A stretch of 52,266 nucleotides of DNA from a virus: IMG/VR virus record IMGVR_UViG_3300017527_000718, positions 1 through 52,266 of that record. One strand, 5' to 3'. Position numbers and translations under genes: made by a program. Numbering within the stretch: the first letter of the stretch is position 1; every line of letters begins with the position of its first letter. Below are positions 15,464 to 22,793 of the stretch, piece after piece. A model generated the notes under the pieces. It was given only the letters and a program-made list of their open reading frames with translations. It had not been told where the DNA came from and searched no databases.

Positions 15464-15491
15464 ATTATAGCGTCTGGCACTATAATGTCAA
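15464..15491 (-). promoter_or_regulatory. Promoter P3 with operator variant
   Basis: Minus strand TTGACA (15486-15491), 16-nt spacer, TATAAT (15464-15469): the closest of the set to the sigma-70 consensus. The palindrome here has one changed half (TTATAGTGCC against TTATAGCGTC), 8 of 10 matching. Confidence 0.85.
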
Positions 15492-15627
15492 GGGTACTGG
15501 GCCCATATTCTGATCTTTTCTGGATGACCCGTCCCCACCCGGAGTCTTGCCACGTCGGTATTTTCTGTCCCCCACCTGGGGGTTCCGGTGGTTGGCAATT
15601 CCGTGGTTGGGTGCGTAGGCCCCATTC
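15492..15627 (-). other. Non-coding stretch with direct repeat and short hairpin
   Basis: The part next to P3 (15492-15526) repeats 14435-14469 almost exactly. A GC inverted repeat (CCCCC-ACCT-GGGGG, 15569-15582) lies further up, after the small membrane gene. An open frame of 74 codons crosses it but has no ribosome site and overlaps promoter P3, so I do not call it. Confidence 0.5.
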
Positions 15628-15726
15628 TCATCTCACATGCCCCTCCAGCCTCCCGATCTCCCAAAGGCTTCGATAGCAGCCGTAGGTCACGCTGGCAAAA
15701 ACCACAATCCAAACCATACTGAGCAT
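15628..15726 (-). CDS. Small 32-aa membrane protein
   Basis: ATG 15726 follows AAAGGAG of the shared leader and is the only good start downstream of P4. The 32-aa product has one hydrophobic segment (MVWIVVFASVTYGCY) and then a basic/polar tail, so probably one TM helix. Being alone behind a near-consensus, repressor-controlled promoter suggests a real early function; family unknown. Confidence 0.6.
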   Translation of the reverse strand: MLSMVWIVVFASVTYGCYRSLWEIGRLEGHVR

Positions 15727-15775
15727 CGTGCTGTTCTCCTTTCGTGGTTCCCTTTCCTCTCCCTCATCTACTACT

Positions 15776-15803
15776 ATTATAGCGTCTGGCACTATAAAGT
15801 CAA
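15776..15803 (-). promoter_or_regulatory. Promoter P4 with operator variant
   Basis: Minus strand TTGACT (15798-15803), 16-nt spacer, TATAAT (15776-15781). The operator has the same variant half as P3 (AGTGCC). It begins only 4 nt after the T-run of the terminator at 15808-15834. Confidence 0.85.
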
Positions 15804-15807
15804 CACG

Positions 15808-15834
15808 AAAAACCCCGAATTCCAGGATTCGGGG
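15808..15834 (-). terminator. Intrinsic terminator after the XRE repressor gene
   Basis: Perfect 8-bp stem CCCCGAAT/ATTCGGGG (15813-15820 and 15827-15834) with a 6-nt loop, then five T residues on the minus strand (15808-15812). It lies directly after the repressor stop codon and closes the long unit coming from the structural and glycan genes. Confidence 0.9.
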
Positions 15835-15840
15835 TATTTA

Positions 15841-16074
15841 TCAGGCAGATTTGCTGATTAGTTTGATGGTTGTAATCCCCAAAGCCTCAGCTAGTAACTC
15901 GACATTTACACGAGTAGGGAGCTGTCGGCCCCCCTCCCATAGGGCAACCGTAACCTGATGCACCCCCACAGCACCAGCAAGATCGGTCTGCGTCCACCCC
16001 AGCCGGGCCCTGTGTTCCCTGATGCGGCCCCCTATGATGTCCCTCAATTCGTTTTCTGTAGCTAATTGCAGCAT
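15841..16074 (-). CDS. XRE/Cro-CI-type transcription repressor
   Basis: 77 aa. A classic XRE helix-turn-helix: IREHRARLGWTQTDLAGAVG (helix 2 start about residue 28), then VHQVTVALWEGGRQLP, which includes the recognition helix. It has no oligomerisation or protease-like domain, so it is Cro-like in size. Its ATG directly abuts the stop of the preceding gene. The window holds five copies of a palindromic operator in promoters P1-P5; this protein is the only clear phage repressor candidate. Confidence 0.85.
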   Translation of the reverse strand: MLQLATENELRDIIGGRIREHRARLGWTQTDLAGAVGVHQVTVALWEGGRQLPTRVNVELLAEALGITTIKLISKSA

Positions 16075-16365
16075 TTAACACCTACTATCTGGCTCATCGG
16101 CCCATTTGAACTCCGCATCCCTATTATACAGCCGCCAAATCCTCCAGAAGTCATTTTTATCGATTGCGTCCCGTTCGGCAAACATTCGCATACCCACCTG
16201 CTGGCCTGCCGGCTGCCCAATCAGGTGCAGGCCCATGGTGCCCTCGACCACAACAGTCGCCACAGATGATCCCCCGTTGCCGTCTCGGAGGACAACATCA
16301 AGTCTCGTGCTGTTGTTCGGGCCCAGCAGCCAGGTCCGAAGCATTCTCCGCAGCCAATTGAGCAT
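16075..16365 (-). CDS. Hypothetical protein
   Basis: 96 aa from ATG 16365, after GGGAGG; the first 68 nt overlap the end of the sulfotransferase gene upstream. N-terminal basic helix (NWLRRMLRTWLL) and a C-terminal aromatic part (NDFWRIWRLYNRDAEFKW). It abuts the repressor gene. Function unknown. Confidence 0.6.
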   Translation of the reverse strand: MLNWLRRMLRTWLLGPNNSTRLDVVLRDGNGGSSVATVVVEGTMGLHLIGQPAGQQVGMRMFAERDAIDKNDFWRIWRLYNRDAEFKWADEPDSRC

Positions 16366-17032
16366 AATGCCGCCTCCCAATTGTCTCGGGACCATAAAAC
16401 CGATCGATCATCAATCTCTCGGAGGACAATACACGGGCTTTCAAATCGGCAGACCATTCAATCGACAGGTCTTTTGCATTCTGTTTGCCCATGCCCCGGA
16501 TCTGCTGCTCCAGTTTTTCATCCACCTCGTATCCATACAACCGAACAACATCGAGAAAATCGTCGCAGACTGTTTCTGTTCGGCCGATGTAATCAACAAA
16601 CTCACCGCCGGCCGGTCCCATGTACTGCTCAACTAATCGGGTGTACCACAATGGATGATGCTCCAACATCAAAAACACCCAATCGTTAAATGTTAGATCA
16701 TCGGATCGGCAAAACTCCTGCCATGGAACAGCAGTCGGATGCCACGACCACCTCTTTTCCACACACCCTCCGCCCTTGATCCATTTCCACGTCGATTCGT
16801 AGTAGGGGATGGGATGCCGCACAACCGAAAAGATGTTGTTGATATGCAGCCGCTCAAACTTATTGGCATGTGCAAGCAATGCATGTTTGAGGCAGATCCA
16901 TTTTGGCTGTTTTTTCTGCAGCCACCTCATAGATCTAAAACCACTGAGTGTGATAGCCTTCTCGATCCAGGTTCCTCCTGTCCGAGGCATGTGCAGGAAA
17001 AACAGGTTCTTCGCTGTAAGTAGACGAGCCAT
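16298..17032 (-). CDS. Sulfotransferase-like protein
   Basis: 244 aa from ATG 17032, with GGGAG upstream. The P-loop-like 5'-phosphosulfate loop FFLHMPRTGGTWIEKA (about residues 11-26) and the 3'-phosphate region IFSVVRHPIPYYESTWKW are typical of PAPS-dependent carbohydrate sulfotransferases. It would transfer sulfate from PAPS to a sugar hydroxyl. It is one of five such genes in this cassette. Confidence 0.85.
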   Translation of the reverse strand: MARLLTAKNLFFLHMPRTGGTWIEKAITLSGFRSMRWLQKKQPKWICLKHALLAHANKFERLHINNIFSVVRHPIPYYESTWKWIKGGGCVEKRWSWHPTAVPWQEFCRSDDLTFNDWVFLMLEHHPLWYTRLVEQYMGPAGGEFVDYIGRTETVCDDFLDVVRLYGYEVDEKLEQQIRGMGKQNAKDLSIEWSADLKARVLSSERLMIDRFYGPETIGRRHYAQLAAENASDLAAGPEQQHET

Positions 17033-17034
17033 GA

Positions 17035-17724
17035 TCACTCCCACTCTGGCACTTCCCAACCGAGCATTTCAAAAAGTGCATAGTTGCTTTGCCAAAACCA
17101 ATCCTTCAAAAAATCCACGGTCTCCTGCCGTGGTCTTATCTTGGCGCTTGTCTCATGATGGGGCATGAATTCAGCCTGTACGGGATCAACGCCCAAAAAC
17201 CCCATGATCCTACCGTACTCGCCGGCCATGTTTTCCTGCACCCTCTCGGAGATGCAAATACACACCCGCTGACGATCGAAAAAATGAAACAACCTCCGCA
17301 CCTGCTTGTAGTAGATCCCACGGGTCAGCAGCTTATCCCAATCCCCCACCATATCTCGGTGCATCAAATCAAGTGCATCAGGTCTGTTGATACGATCCGA
17401 TCTGGCTGAACACCATCGGGAAATTGCACGTTCCACCGGATTTCGCAAGAGCAAGACCAGACGGGCGTTTGGCACCACCTCCGCCATTCTGTCTGGATAC
17501 ATTATGTAGGATGGGGTCTTTTCACCAATCAACTCAGCCCTGGGCCTTCTCTTTGCCCTCCTCTGGATTTGGCGTTTGTACCAACCCAGCTGCTTCCAAT
17601 GCTCGTCGAAGAAATGCAGCTCCTTTGAATCACAGTAAATGTCGGGGTGCAATGAAAGGTTCTTCGCTGCCGCAACTGTGCCGGCTTTCTGCACTCCAAT
17701 TATCAAGAAGTCGGGCAAGGTCAT
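17035..17724 (-). CDS. Sulfotransferase (heparan N-sulfotransferase-like fold)
   Basis: 229 aa from ATG 17724 after AAAGGAGAG. PAPS-binding signatures: DFLIIGVQKAGT near the start, then KELHFFDEHW, GEKTPSYI and RLVLLLRNPVERAISRW. These match the Sulfotransfer_1/NDST-like family. The substrate is probably a surface or phage-linked glycan. The upstream part of the longer frame (to 17763) lacks a ribosome site. Confidence 0.9.
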   Translation of the reverse strand: MTLPDFLIIGVQKAGTVAAAKNLSLHPDIYCDSKELHFFDEHWKQLGWYKRQIQRRAKRRPRAELIGEKTPSYIMYPDRMAEVVPNARLVLLLRNPVERAISRWCSARSDRINRPDALDLMHRDMVGDWDKLLTRGIYYKQVRRLFHFFDRQRVCICISERVQENMAGEYGRIMGFLGVDPVQAEFMPHHETSAKIRPRQETVDFLKDWFWQSNYALFEMLGWEVPEWE

Positions 17725-17738
17725 GGCTCTCCTTTGCT

Positions 17739-18302
17739 TTACAAAACATCCTTGTCCAAACATTCAGCCAAATCCCTTTTTGTTCCAGTCCATGTATCTT
17801 GTCGACCATCAGCATGCTCAAATGCCCACTCGGTACAGTACCGTTGCACATCCCGAAACCACAAGCCAGGGCCCCTTTCACCTGCCGGTGTGCGGGCTCC
17901 CTGACCTTGCATATACTCATTTAATTCGCCACTTAAACGGGCTAACGGTAGGTATAACCAACTTGGATAAAGACCAATAGCAAGCTTGTCAGCAACGCAC
18001 AGGCGAGAAAACGATTGACCATCCCGCTTAGCCAGAAAGCGGGAATGATATCGACAAAAGAAACCCCACTTCTCGCCGAAAAACCATCCCATCACCCCCG
18101 CAGCCCATTCAGGATGCTCCTCTCCTTCTGGCCCGTCAAGATTTGGTTTGCCAATGTATCCCAAATCATGGAGGAAAAAAGCTATCCACAGACGAATGTC
18201 CCACGGTATGCCATATAATTTCCACCACCCCCAGGCCACAAACCACGGATGGATTGCAAATTGATGAACGCCAAACAGGATGGTTTTGGTGCCAATTGTC
18301 AT
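17739..18302 (-). CDS. HD-domain-like protein
   Basis: 187 aa. Contains FFLHDLGYIG (the HD pair), HPEWAAGVM and a later YHSRFLAKRDG...ADKLA, the usual order of HD-superfamily metal ligands, followed by an aromatic region. It lies between sulfotransferase and glycosyltransferase genes. Nucleotide clean-up such as PAP removal is a pure guess; substrate unknown. Confidence 0.7.
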   Translation of the reverse strand: MTIGTKTILFGVHQFAIHPWFVAWGWWKLYGIPWDIRLWIAFFLHDLGYIGKPNLDGPEGEEHPEWAAGVMGWFFGEKWGFFCRYHSRFLAKRDGQSFSRLCVADKLAIGLYPSWLYLPLARLSGELNEYMQGQGARTPAGERGPGLWFRDVQRYCTEWAFEHADGRQDTWTGTKRDLAECLDKDVL

Positions 18303-18311
18303 ACCACAACC

Positions 18312-19031
18312 TCATTTGTAACTGCTCGAAGTGTGTCGAATCCGATACATGCCTGGCAGATCAATACCCTTGATCATGCCATGCTTCTCACAAAAGCCCC
18401 TGTATTGTCTATCATCATGAAAATTCTTCAGTTGCTTTCCGCTTTCGTGGGGCTTCTGCCAGACAGAATGATTGTTCAAATACCCGTAGCGACGGGTAAA
18501 ATCCCCCTGCACGATTTGCACTCCGCCAATAGCCCGATGATAAATCTTCGGTTTGAAATCACCTGGATCAATATCCACTACAGCCGGCTGGTGGTTGACC
18601 TTGTCAGTAGCTGCCTGACCAGTTGTGTGGTCCTTATGAATCATGATCTGCTTCGGAAAAAGCATTACAGAATCAGGTGGCCATGGTGTATCAGCCAAAC
18701 GATCCAATATCCGGTCCCGATAGACTTGATCAACATCAGCAAACCAAACGATATCACCAGTCGACGATAGGGCTGCATTATTCCGGCCGATCGACCTGCG
18801 GGTGCATTGAGTTTTGTGGAGCACTATTAACCGGGCCCGAATCGGTGTGTGCTTGATAAACCAGGTGAAGGTGTTTTGTGTCAACTCATCATCCCATGTG
18901 GTAATGATTGTTGCCTTTACCGTACACATCTTCGGGGTATCGAGCAGCAGGGAACTCAGCTGATAGCACAAAGCCCCTGCATAATGGGGCCTCTCATTTG
19001 CCAAGCAGTGACTAATGATCTCAATTTGCAT
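18312..19031 (-). CDS. Glycosyltransferase (GT-A like)
   Basis: 239 aa from ATG 19031, chosen because phage proteins of this type begin with strand I.I.SHCLA...YAGALCYQLSS. A longer frame to 19139 overlaps the KdsB-like gene. A WFADVDQVY segment (about residue 96) is the metal-binding DxD; NNAALSSTGD precedes it. It transfers an activated sugar; donor and acceptor unknown. It overlaps the KdsB-like gene by 11 nt. Confidence 0.8.
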   Translation of the reverse strand: MQIEIISHCLANERPHYAGALCYQLSSLLLDTPKMCTVKATIITTWDDELTQNTFTWFIKHTPIRARLIVLHKTQCTRRSIGRNNAALSSTGDIVWFADVDQVYRDRILDRLADTPWPPDSVMLFPKQIMIHKDHTTGQAATDKVNHQPAVVDIDPGDFKPKIYHRAIGGVQIVQGDFTRRYGYLNNHSVWQKPHESGKQLKNFHDDRQYRGFCEKHGMIKGIDLPGMYRIRHTSSSYK

Positions 19032-19755
19032 CGGGGGCCCCTTGTAACACACAAACAAAATTGATGGCATCTTCTGGGGAATTGATTGATAGTGGGGGCA
19101 TGGGCAAAAGCAGCGCCCGAATGACTGCTCCGTTTTCAATCCAGGTCAATTGCTCCAACGATTCGGCCCTTGCATTGTCACTAAGATCCTCTGATCCGTA
19201 TTTATACAGCTCCTTTGCAGGGAACACGTAAACACCACAATGGACCAATGGTCGAGCTATGGGGGCTCTGGTGAACCAAAAACAAGATGCCGTCCATGAA
19301 TCACGCATTCGCACAGCCACTTTGACAACGTCCGGATTATCAAGTCCATCCCCAGTCAAATTGCTCACGAATGTGTGAATGCTCTTATCGTAATCCGATT
19401 TGATGCGTTTGATGGCTTGATCAACATAGGTGGAATGAAGTAGTGGCTCATCACACTGCCAGTTGATCACTATATCATCCTTACTAGTGCCCCTCATCCG
19501 ATCATAGACTTCGAGGCATCTGTGTGTTCCAGATTGGCAATCAATGCTAGACGGAAACCAAGGAATGCCCAAATCTCGGCATTTCTCACACACGGCTTTA
19601 TCAGGGGACGTGACCAGCACATTATCAACTTCAGCCGCACGAGCCTGAATGTAGGTCCATTCAAGTAGAGTGCGTCCACCAAACATGAGCAGGGGCTTAT
19701 TTCTCAGACGGCTGCTGCCCAACCTGGCAGGTATGATTGCGATTGTTTTGCTCAT
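19021..19755 (-). CDS. KdsB-like cytidylyltransferase (CMP-Kdo synthetase family)
   Basis: 244 aa, full length for KdsB. Nucleotide-binding start AIIPARLGSSRLRNKPL, then INWQCDEPLLH, HCGVYVFPAKELYKYG and the ESLEQLTWIENGAVIRA region with INSPED near the end are KdsB hallmarks. It activates a Kdo-type sugar with CTP. This supplies a donor to the glycosyltransferases around it and argues for a Gram-negative surface polysaccharide as target. AGGAG precedes the ATG. Confidence 0.9.
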   Translation of the reverse strand: MSKTIAIIPARLGSSRLRNKPLLMFGGRTLLEWTYIQARAAEVDNVLVTSPDKAVCEKCRDLGIPWFPSSIDCQSGTHRCLEVYDRMRGTSKDDIVINWQCDEPLLHSTYVDQAIKRIKSDYDKSIHTFVSNLTGDGLDNPDVVKVAVRMRDSWTASCFWFTRAPIARPLVHCGVYVFPAKELYKYGSEDLSDNARAESLEQLTWIENGAVIRALLLPMPPLSINSPEDAINFVCVLQGAPDAN

Positions 19756-19767
19756 GACTTGTTCTCC

Positions 19768-20310
19768 TCAATAGTACTCGTACCGTTCACAAAACCCCTC
19801 TTCGGCTTTCATCAGCATGCGTCGGGTCTGATGGTTGTGCAACGCAGGTGAGGCAGCTTCAATAAACCCTGGGCTGTCAGCAACTCTTGGGGGAGGCTCC
19901 ATCCCCAACGTCCTCATAAATTCAAACAGGGCATGGGGCAAATCTTCCAACCGCCACACAACATCGGCATCGTATTCAGCAAACATCCGACCAATTCTAC
20001 CTGCTTTTTCAAAAAGGAACTCGCAGGCAAATGTGTTGAATTCCTTGGGAACGGGTTCACCAAAAACGTCATCAAACGGCAATCCTGACGAGGCAGCAGC
20101 ATGGTATCTCAGAAGCCAATCAACGGGATGGCTAACCAATGAGACCCGCAAGGTGTTGGGGCCTTTTCGGTCTGGGAACACGGGACGAGCCTGTCGCCGG
20201 CTATTGAACCCGAAGTGAAATCTCTCTGCATAATCTGCCATCACCCCCTGGAACCAGCGGCCTCCTACACAAGGGGGACATGCAAATTGAAAATGACCAT
20301 AATCGATCAC
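19768..20310 (-). CDS. Sulfotransferase-like protein (divergent)
   Basis: 180 aa from GTG 20310, after AGGAGA; a TTG at 20334 is another possible start. A CPPCVGGRWFQGVM segment at the start and LRVSLVSHPVDWLLRYHAA later mimic the two PAPS-binding regions, but the signatures are weak. It is shorter than its neighbours. I call it a divergent sulfotransferase from these segments and its position. Confidence 0.55.
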   Translation of the reverse strand: MIDYGHFQFACPPCVGGRWFQGVMADYAERFHFGFNSRRQARPVFPDRKGPNTLRVSLVSHPVDWLLRYHAAASSGLPFDDVFGEPVPKEFNTFACEFLFEKAGRIGRMFAEYDADVVWRLEDLPHALFEFMRTLGMEPPPRVADSPGFIEAASPALHNHQTRRMLMKAEEGFCERYEYY

Positions 20311-20334
20311 TGTTGTTCTCCTGTTCCCCAACAA

Positions 20335-20886
20335 TCAGTGCTTCTGAAACCACCAAATGTCTGCACGATGCTTGTATTCCACCTGATAGCCGTACTCAAC
20401 AGCAAACTCATCAACGGCCTTCTTGACCAGTCCAGGCACGGGCTCCCAGCGACCCAAATAATCATGCCCAGACACAACACCCCCACTCCTGACCTTATTG
20501 TACCAGGCACGAAGATCCCTCGTGACATCTTCGTAGGTATGGGATGCATCGATAAACACCAAATCCAGCGACCCGTCCTTGATCTGGTTTGCCATCTCCC
20601 AGCTCACGCCCTGCAGTACGGACCAACGGCTGGGCTCGAATCCCCGCATGTTGTCCAGGGCTTCCTGATGACAAGCCATCAGCTGCTTCTTAGATTTGCT
20701 CGTGGTGCCTCCCCCATCACCCTGCTCCCACAAATCAACAAGCACCATGTGCAGCTTCGGATACCTCAACAGTAGCCGTCGACTAGTTCGTCCCCTCTCC
20801 ACACCCACCTCTGCACCAACAACAAAATCGTCCCCGAGAACACTATCAATGATTCTAAACAGTCGCTTGGGTATGTAATTGGGCAT
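20335..20886 (-). CDS. SAM-dependent methyltransferase (Methyltransf_24 type)
   Basis: 183 aa. The SAM-binding fold is visible in VVGAEVGVERGRTSRRLL (motif I, about residues 22-39), then MVLVDLWEQ and SLDLVFIDASHTYEDV, typical of the sugar-methylating type 24. GAGGTGGAAC precedes the ATG. It probably methylates a cassette sugar. Confidence 0.8.
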   Translation of the reverse strand: MPNYIPKRLFRIIDSVLGDDFVVGAEVGVERGRTSRRLLLRYPKLHMVLVDLWEQGDGGGTTSKSKKQLMACHQEALDNMRGFEPSRWSVLQGVSWEMANQIKDGSLDLVFIDASHTYEDVTRDLRAWYNKVRSGGVVSGHDYLGRWEPVPGLVKKAVDEFAVEYGYQVEYKHRADIWWFQKH

Positions 20887-20894
20887 GTTCCACC

Positions 20895-21557
20895 TCAGAA
20901 TTTGTAACCAAACCGCTCGATGTCCTCCGAATAGTACTCACCCACCTTCTCAGCCAGATCATCCGTGTAATAGGTACGGTAATCTTTCCGGCGACGTTTG
21001 TTGTTGTGCTTGTGTGGTATTGGACAAGGCACAGAGCCGATTTGCTCCAGTACTTTATCCCAGCTTTTATCCAACTGCTCATACCGACCGATAAAATCCA
21101 GTTCCTCCCGAAGCCATTCAACTTGAGGCTGCACCTGGGAAAACACACGCACATTCCGAAGCCCCAGAGGTTTTACAAAACTGGAACTCCCAGACGATAT
21201 ATTGCTTGCGAAGTCCTTAAACCGATGTAACACCTTGTTTGATCTTCTATTTGCACGCCGCAACCGGAAACCACGAAGGTACTCGTACAGAGAAACAAGT
21301 CTATCCCATGGATTACGGACTATAGCAAACTTGAAACTGCTGTCCCACCATTCCCTCGTGATGCATTTGCTTCGCAGCAGGGAAACTGTTGACATGTGTC
21401 GTGTGGTAGTGAATGCACTATCCCTTTTCCACCTGCGAGGGCCCGACCTTTGTGTGGTTGGATAGTGGCATTGGAACCACAACTCAATAGATGTCCCAGC
21501 CGTTCGGGGAATGTGTATAAAAATCACCTGTCTTGGATTATCAAAATCAATACTCAT
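20895..21557 (-). CDS. Sulfotransferase (Sulfotransfer_2 family)
   Basis: 220 aa. VIFIHIPRTAGTSIELWF near the N-terminus (5'-PSB) and FKFAIVRNPWDRLVSLYEYL (3'-PB) are typical of the Golgi-type/chondroitin-like Sulfotransfer_2 family. A basic C-terminus (HKHNNKRRRKDYRTYY) precedes the end. The ATG overlaps the upstream gene by 4 nt. Confidence 0.9.
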   Translation of the reverse strand: MSIDFDNPRQVIFIHIPRTAGTSIELWFQCHYPTTQRSGPRRWKRDSAFTTTRHMSTVSLLRSKCITREWWDSSFKFAIVRNPWDRLVSLYEYLRGFRLRRANRRSNKVLHRFKDFASNISSGSSSFVKPLGLRNVRVFSQVQPQVEWLREELDFIGRYEQLDKSWDKVLEQIGSVPCPIPHKHNNKRRRKDYRTYYTDDLAEKVGEYYSEDIERFGYKF

Positions 21558-22123
21558 GAAACACGCCTTAAAACCATGATGCGTCGTTTGAAAAAGGAGC
21601 CGGCCCTGGACTGAATCCGCTTTGACAGCAGATCATCAATATCCCATCCAAAACGAGCAAACATATTTGCTATGTAGACGGTGGTCTTGCAATTGACATG
21701 ACCATTGCCCCGCTGACCTGGTGATCCCCATGATACGATCAAGCCCTTCTTCGGAATCTGGCAGATTTCCGCAAACAGCCTTCCTTCCAACTCGGCTGGT
21801 ATGTGCTCACCCACATCAATGAAAAGCCCCCAATCCCATTTGCCGTACAGATGACTGCAGTCACGGGTGAGATCCGCCCACTCCACTTTGCCACCAGTCA
21901 ATTCCTCTATGTTTTCCCCACCATCAACCGATTTGACCGTGTATCCAAGAGCCGTTAGTGCGTCCTGACAAGTACCTACCCCAGCCCCCATATCAATGAT
22001 GGTTTCATTACTGGGAATCGTTTTGATTAGAGCAACCAAAAGAGATTTGTTTATTTTCCTCTTTTTCACTCGCCTGCTCACAGTTTCGGCGTCGAAGCCA
22101 CCTATGGCCTTACTCATGTCCAC
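21554..22123 (-). CDS. SAM-dependent methyltransferase
   Basis: 189 aa. Motif I (IIDMGAGVGTCQDALTALG, about residues 43-61), a conserved acidic end (VKSVDGGENIEEL) and WDWGLFIDVGEHIP give a class I methyltransferase. A short basic N-terminus precedes it. Substrate unknown; likely a cassette glycan or amino sugar. Confidence 0.8.
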   Translation of the reverse strand: MDMSKAIGGFDAETVSRRVKKRKINKSLLVALIKTIPSNETIIDMGAGVGTCQDALTALGYTVKSVDGGENIEELTGGKVEWADLTRDCSHLYGKWDWGLFIDVGEHIPAELEGRLFAEICQIPKKGLIVSWGSPGQRGNGHVNCKTTVYIANMFARFGWDIDDLLSKRIQSRAGSFFKRRIMVLRRVS

Positions 22124-22793
22124 GCTCCTGCTGTACCCTATTCTTCGGTTGATATACCCTCACCACCGTCTGCTTCCACGGAAACTTGGTTCCCCCTTGT
22201 GGTGCTTTTCTGCCCACAAAACCAGCAAGCTCTCCCCACAGATAATCATCGGACATTGAAAATACATCTAGCACAAGTAGACGCCCCGTTGGTGTCAACT
22301 CCTTTATTGCAGTCTGGATGTGCCGATTGTAGCCATCAATCAGATCGACCTTCTTCGGATAGGGAGATCCGTACAGCTTGGTGTGAAGCAACTCGGCTCG
22401 TTGTGGAAGAGATCTCACAGTCCGAAGATGCTTTCTGGCAGAACGGCTCCAACCAGATAATTCCCTTGTTGGCAAGATGAATTTTGCATCGGGACGAGCC
22501 TCTGCCAACTGCTGCCAATGGACCGATGCAACGTGGCCTGAATACTCGTAGCCTCGGTATATATCAAGGTCCCAACAGTCCACCTTCATCTTGAAAACCA
22601 AATCGTCAAGACACTGCAAACACCCCCCAGTACCATGCATAGCTGACAAGCCCAACAACTTGACAGCCCGAAAAACACTTCGAGTACCTGACCGACCCAA
22701 ACCAATCTCGAAGTACTTGCACCGAAATGATCCGTCTATTTTGCCACGGTGATAATCGCATGCCCAAGGTTTGATCCGTTCTTTTTTGCTCAT
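22110..22793 (-). CDS. Sulfotransferase-like protein
   Basis: 227 aa from the ATG at 22793, which overlaps the upstream stop (ATGA). FEIGLGRSGTRSVFRAVKLLG is the P-loop-like 5'-PSB, and KFILPTRELSGWSRSARKHL resembles the 3'-PB of the smaller sulfotransferase-like proteins. An N-terminal extension to 22868 reads through the upstream gene and is not credible. Confidence 0.75.
   Translation of the reverse strand: MSKKERIKPWACDYHRGKIDGSFRCKYFEIGLGRSGTRSVFRAVKLLGLSAMHGTGGCLQCLDDLVFKMKVDCWDLDIYRGYEYSGHVASVHWQQLAEARPDAKFILPTRELSGWSRSARKHLRTVRSLPQRAELLHTKLYGSPYPKKVDLIDGYNRHIQTAIKELTPTGRLLVLDVFSMSDDYLWGELAGFVGRKAPQGGTKFPWKQTVVRVYQPKNRVQQERGHE

Noticed and set aside
15488-15712. 74-codon minus-strand frame
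   Set aside because: It overlaps promoter P3 and the small membrane gene, and lacks a ribosome site.
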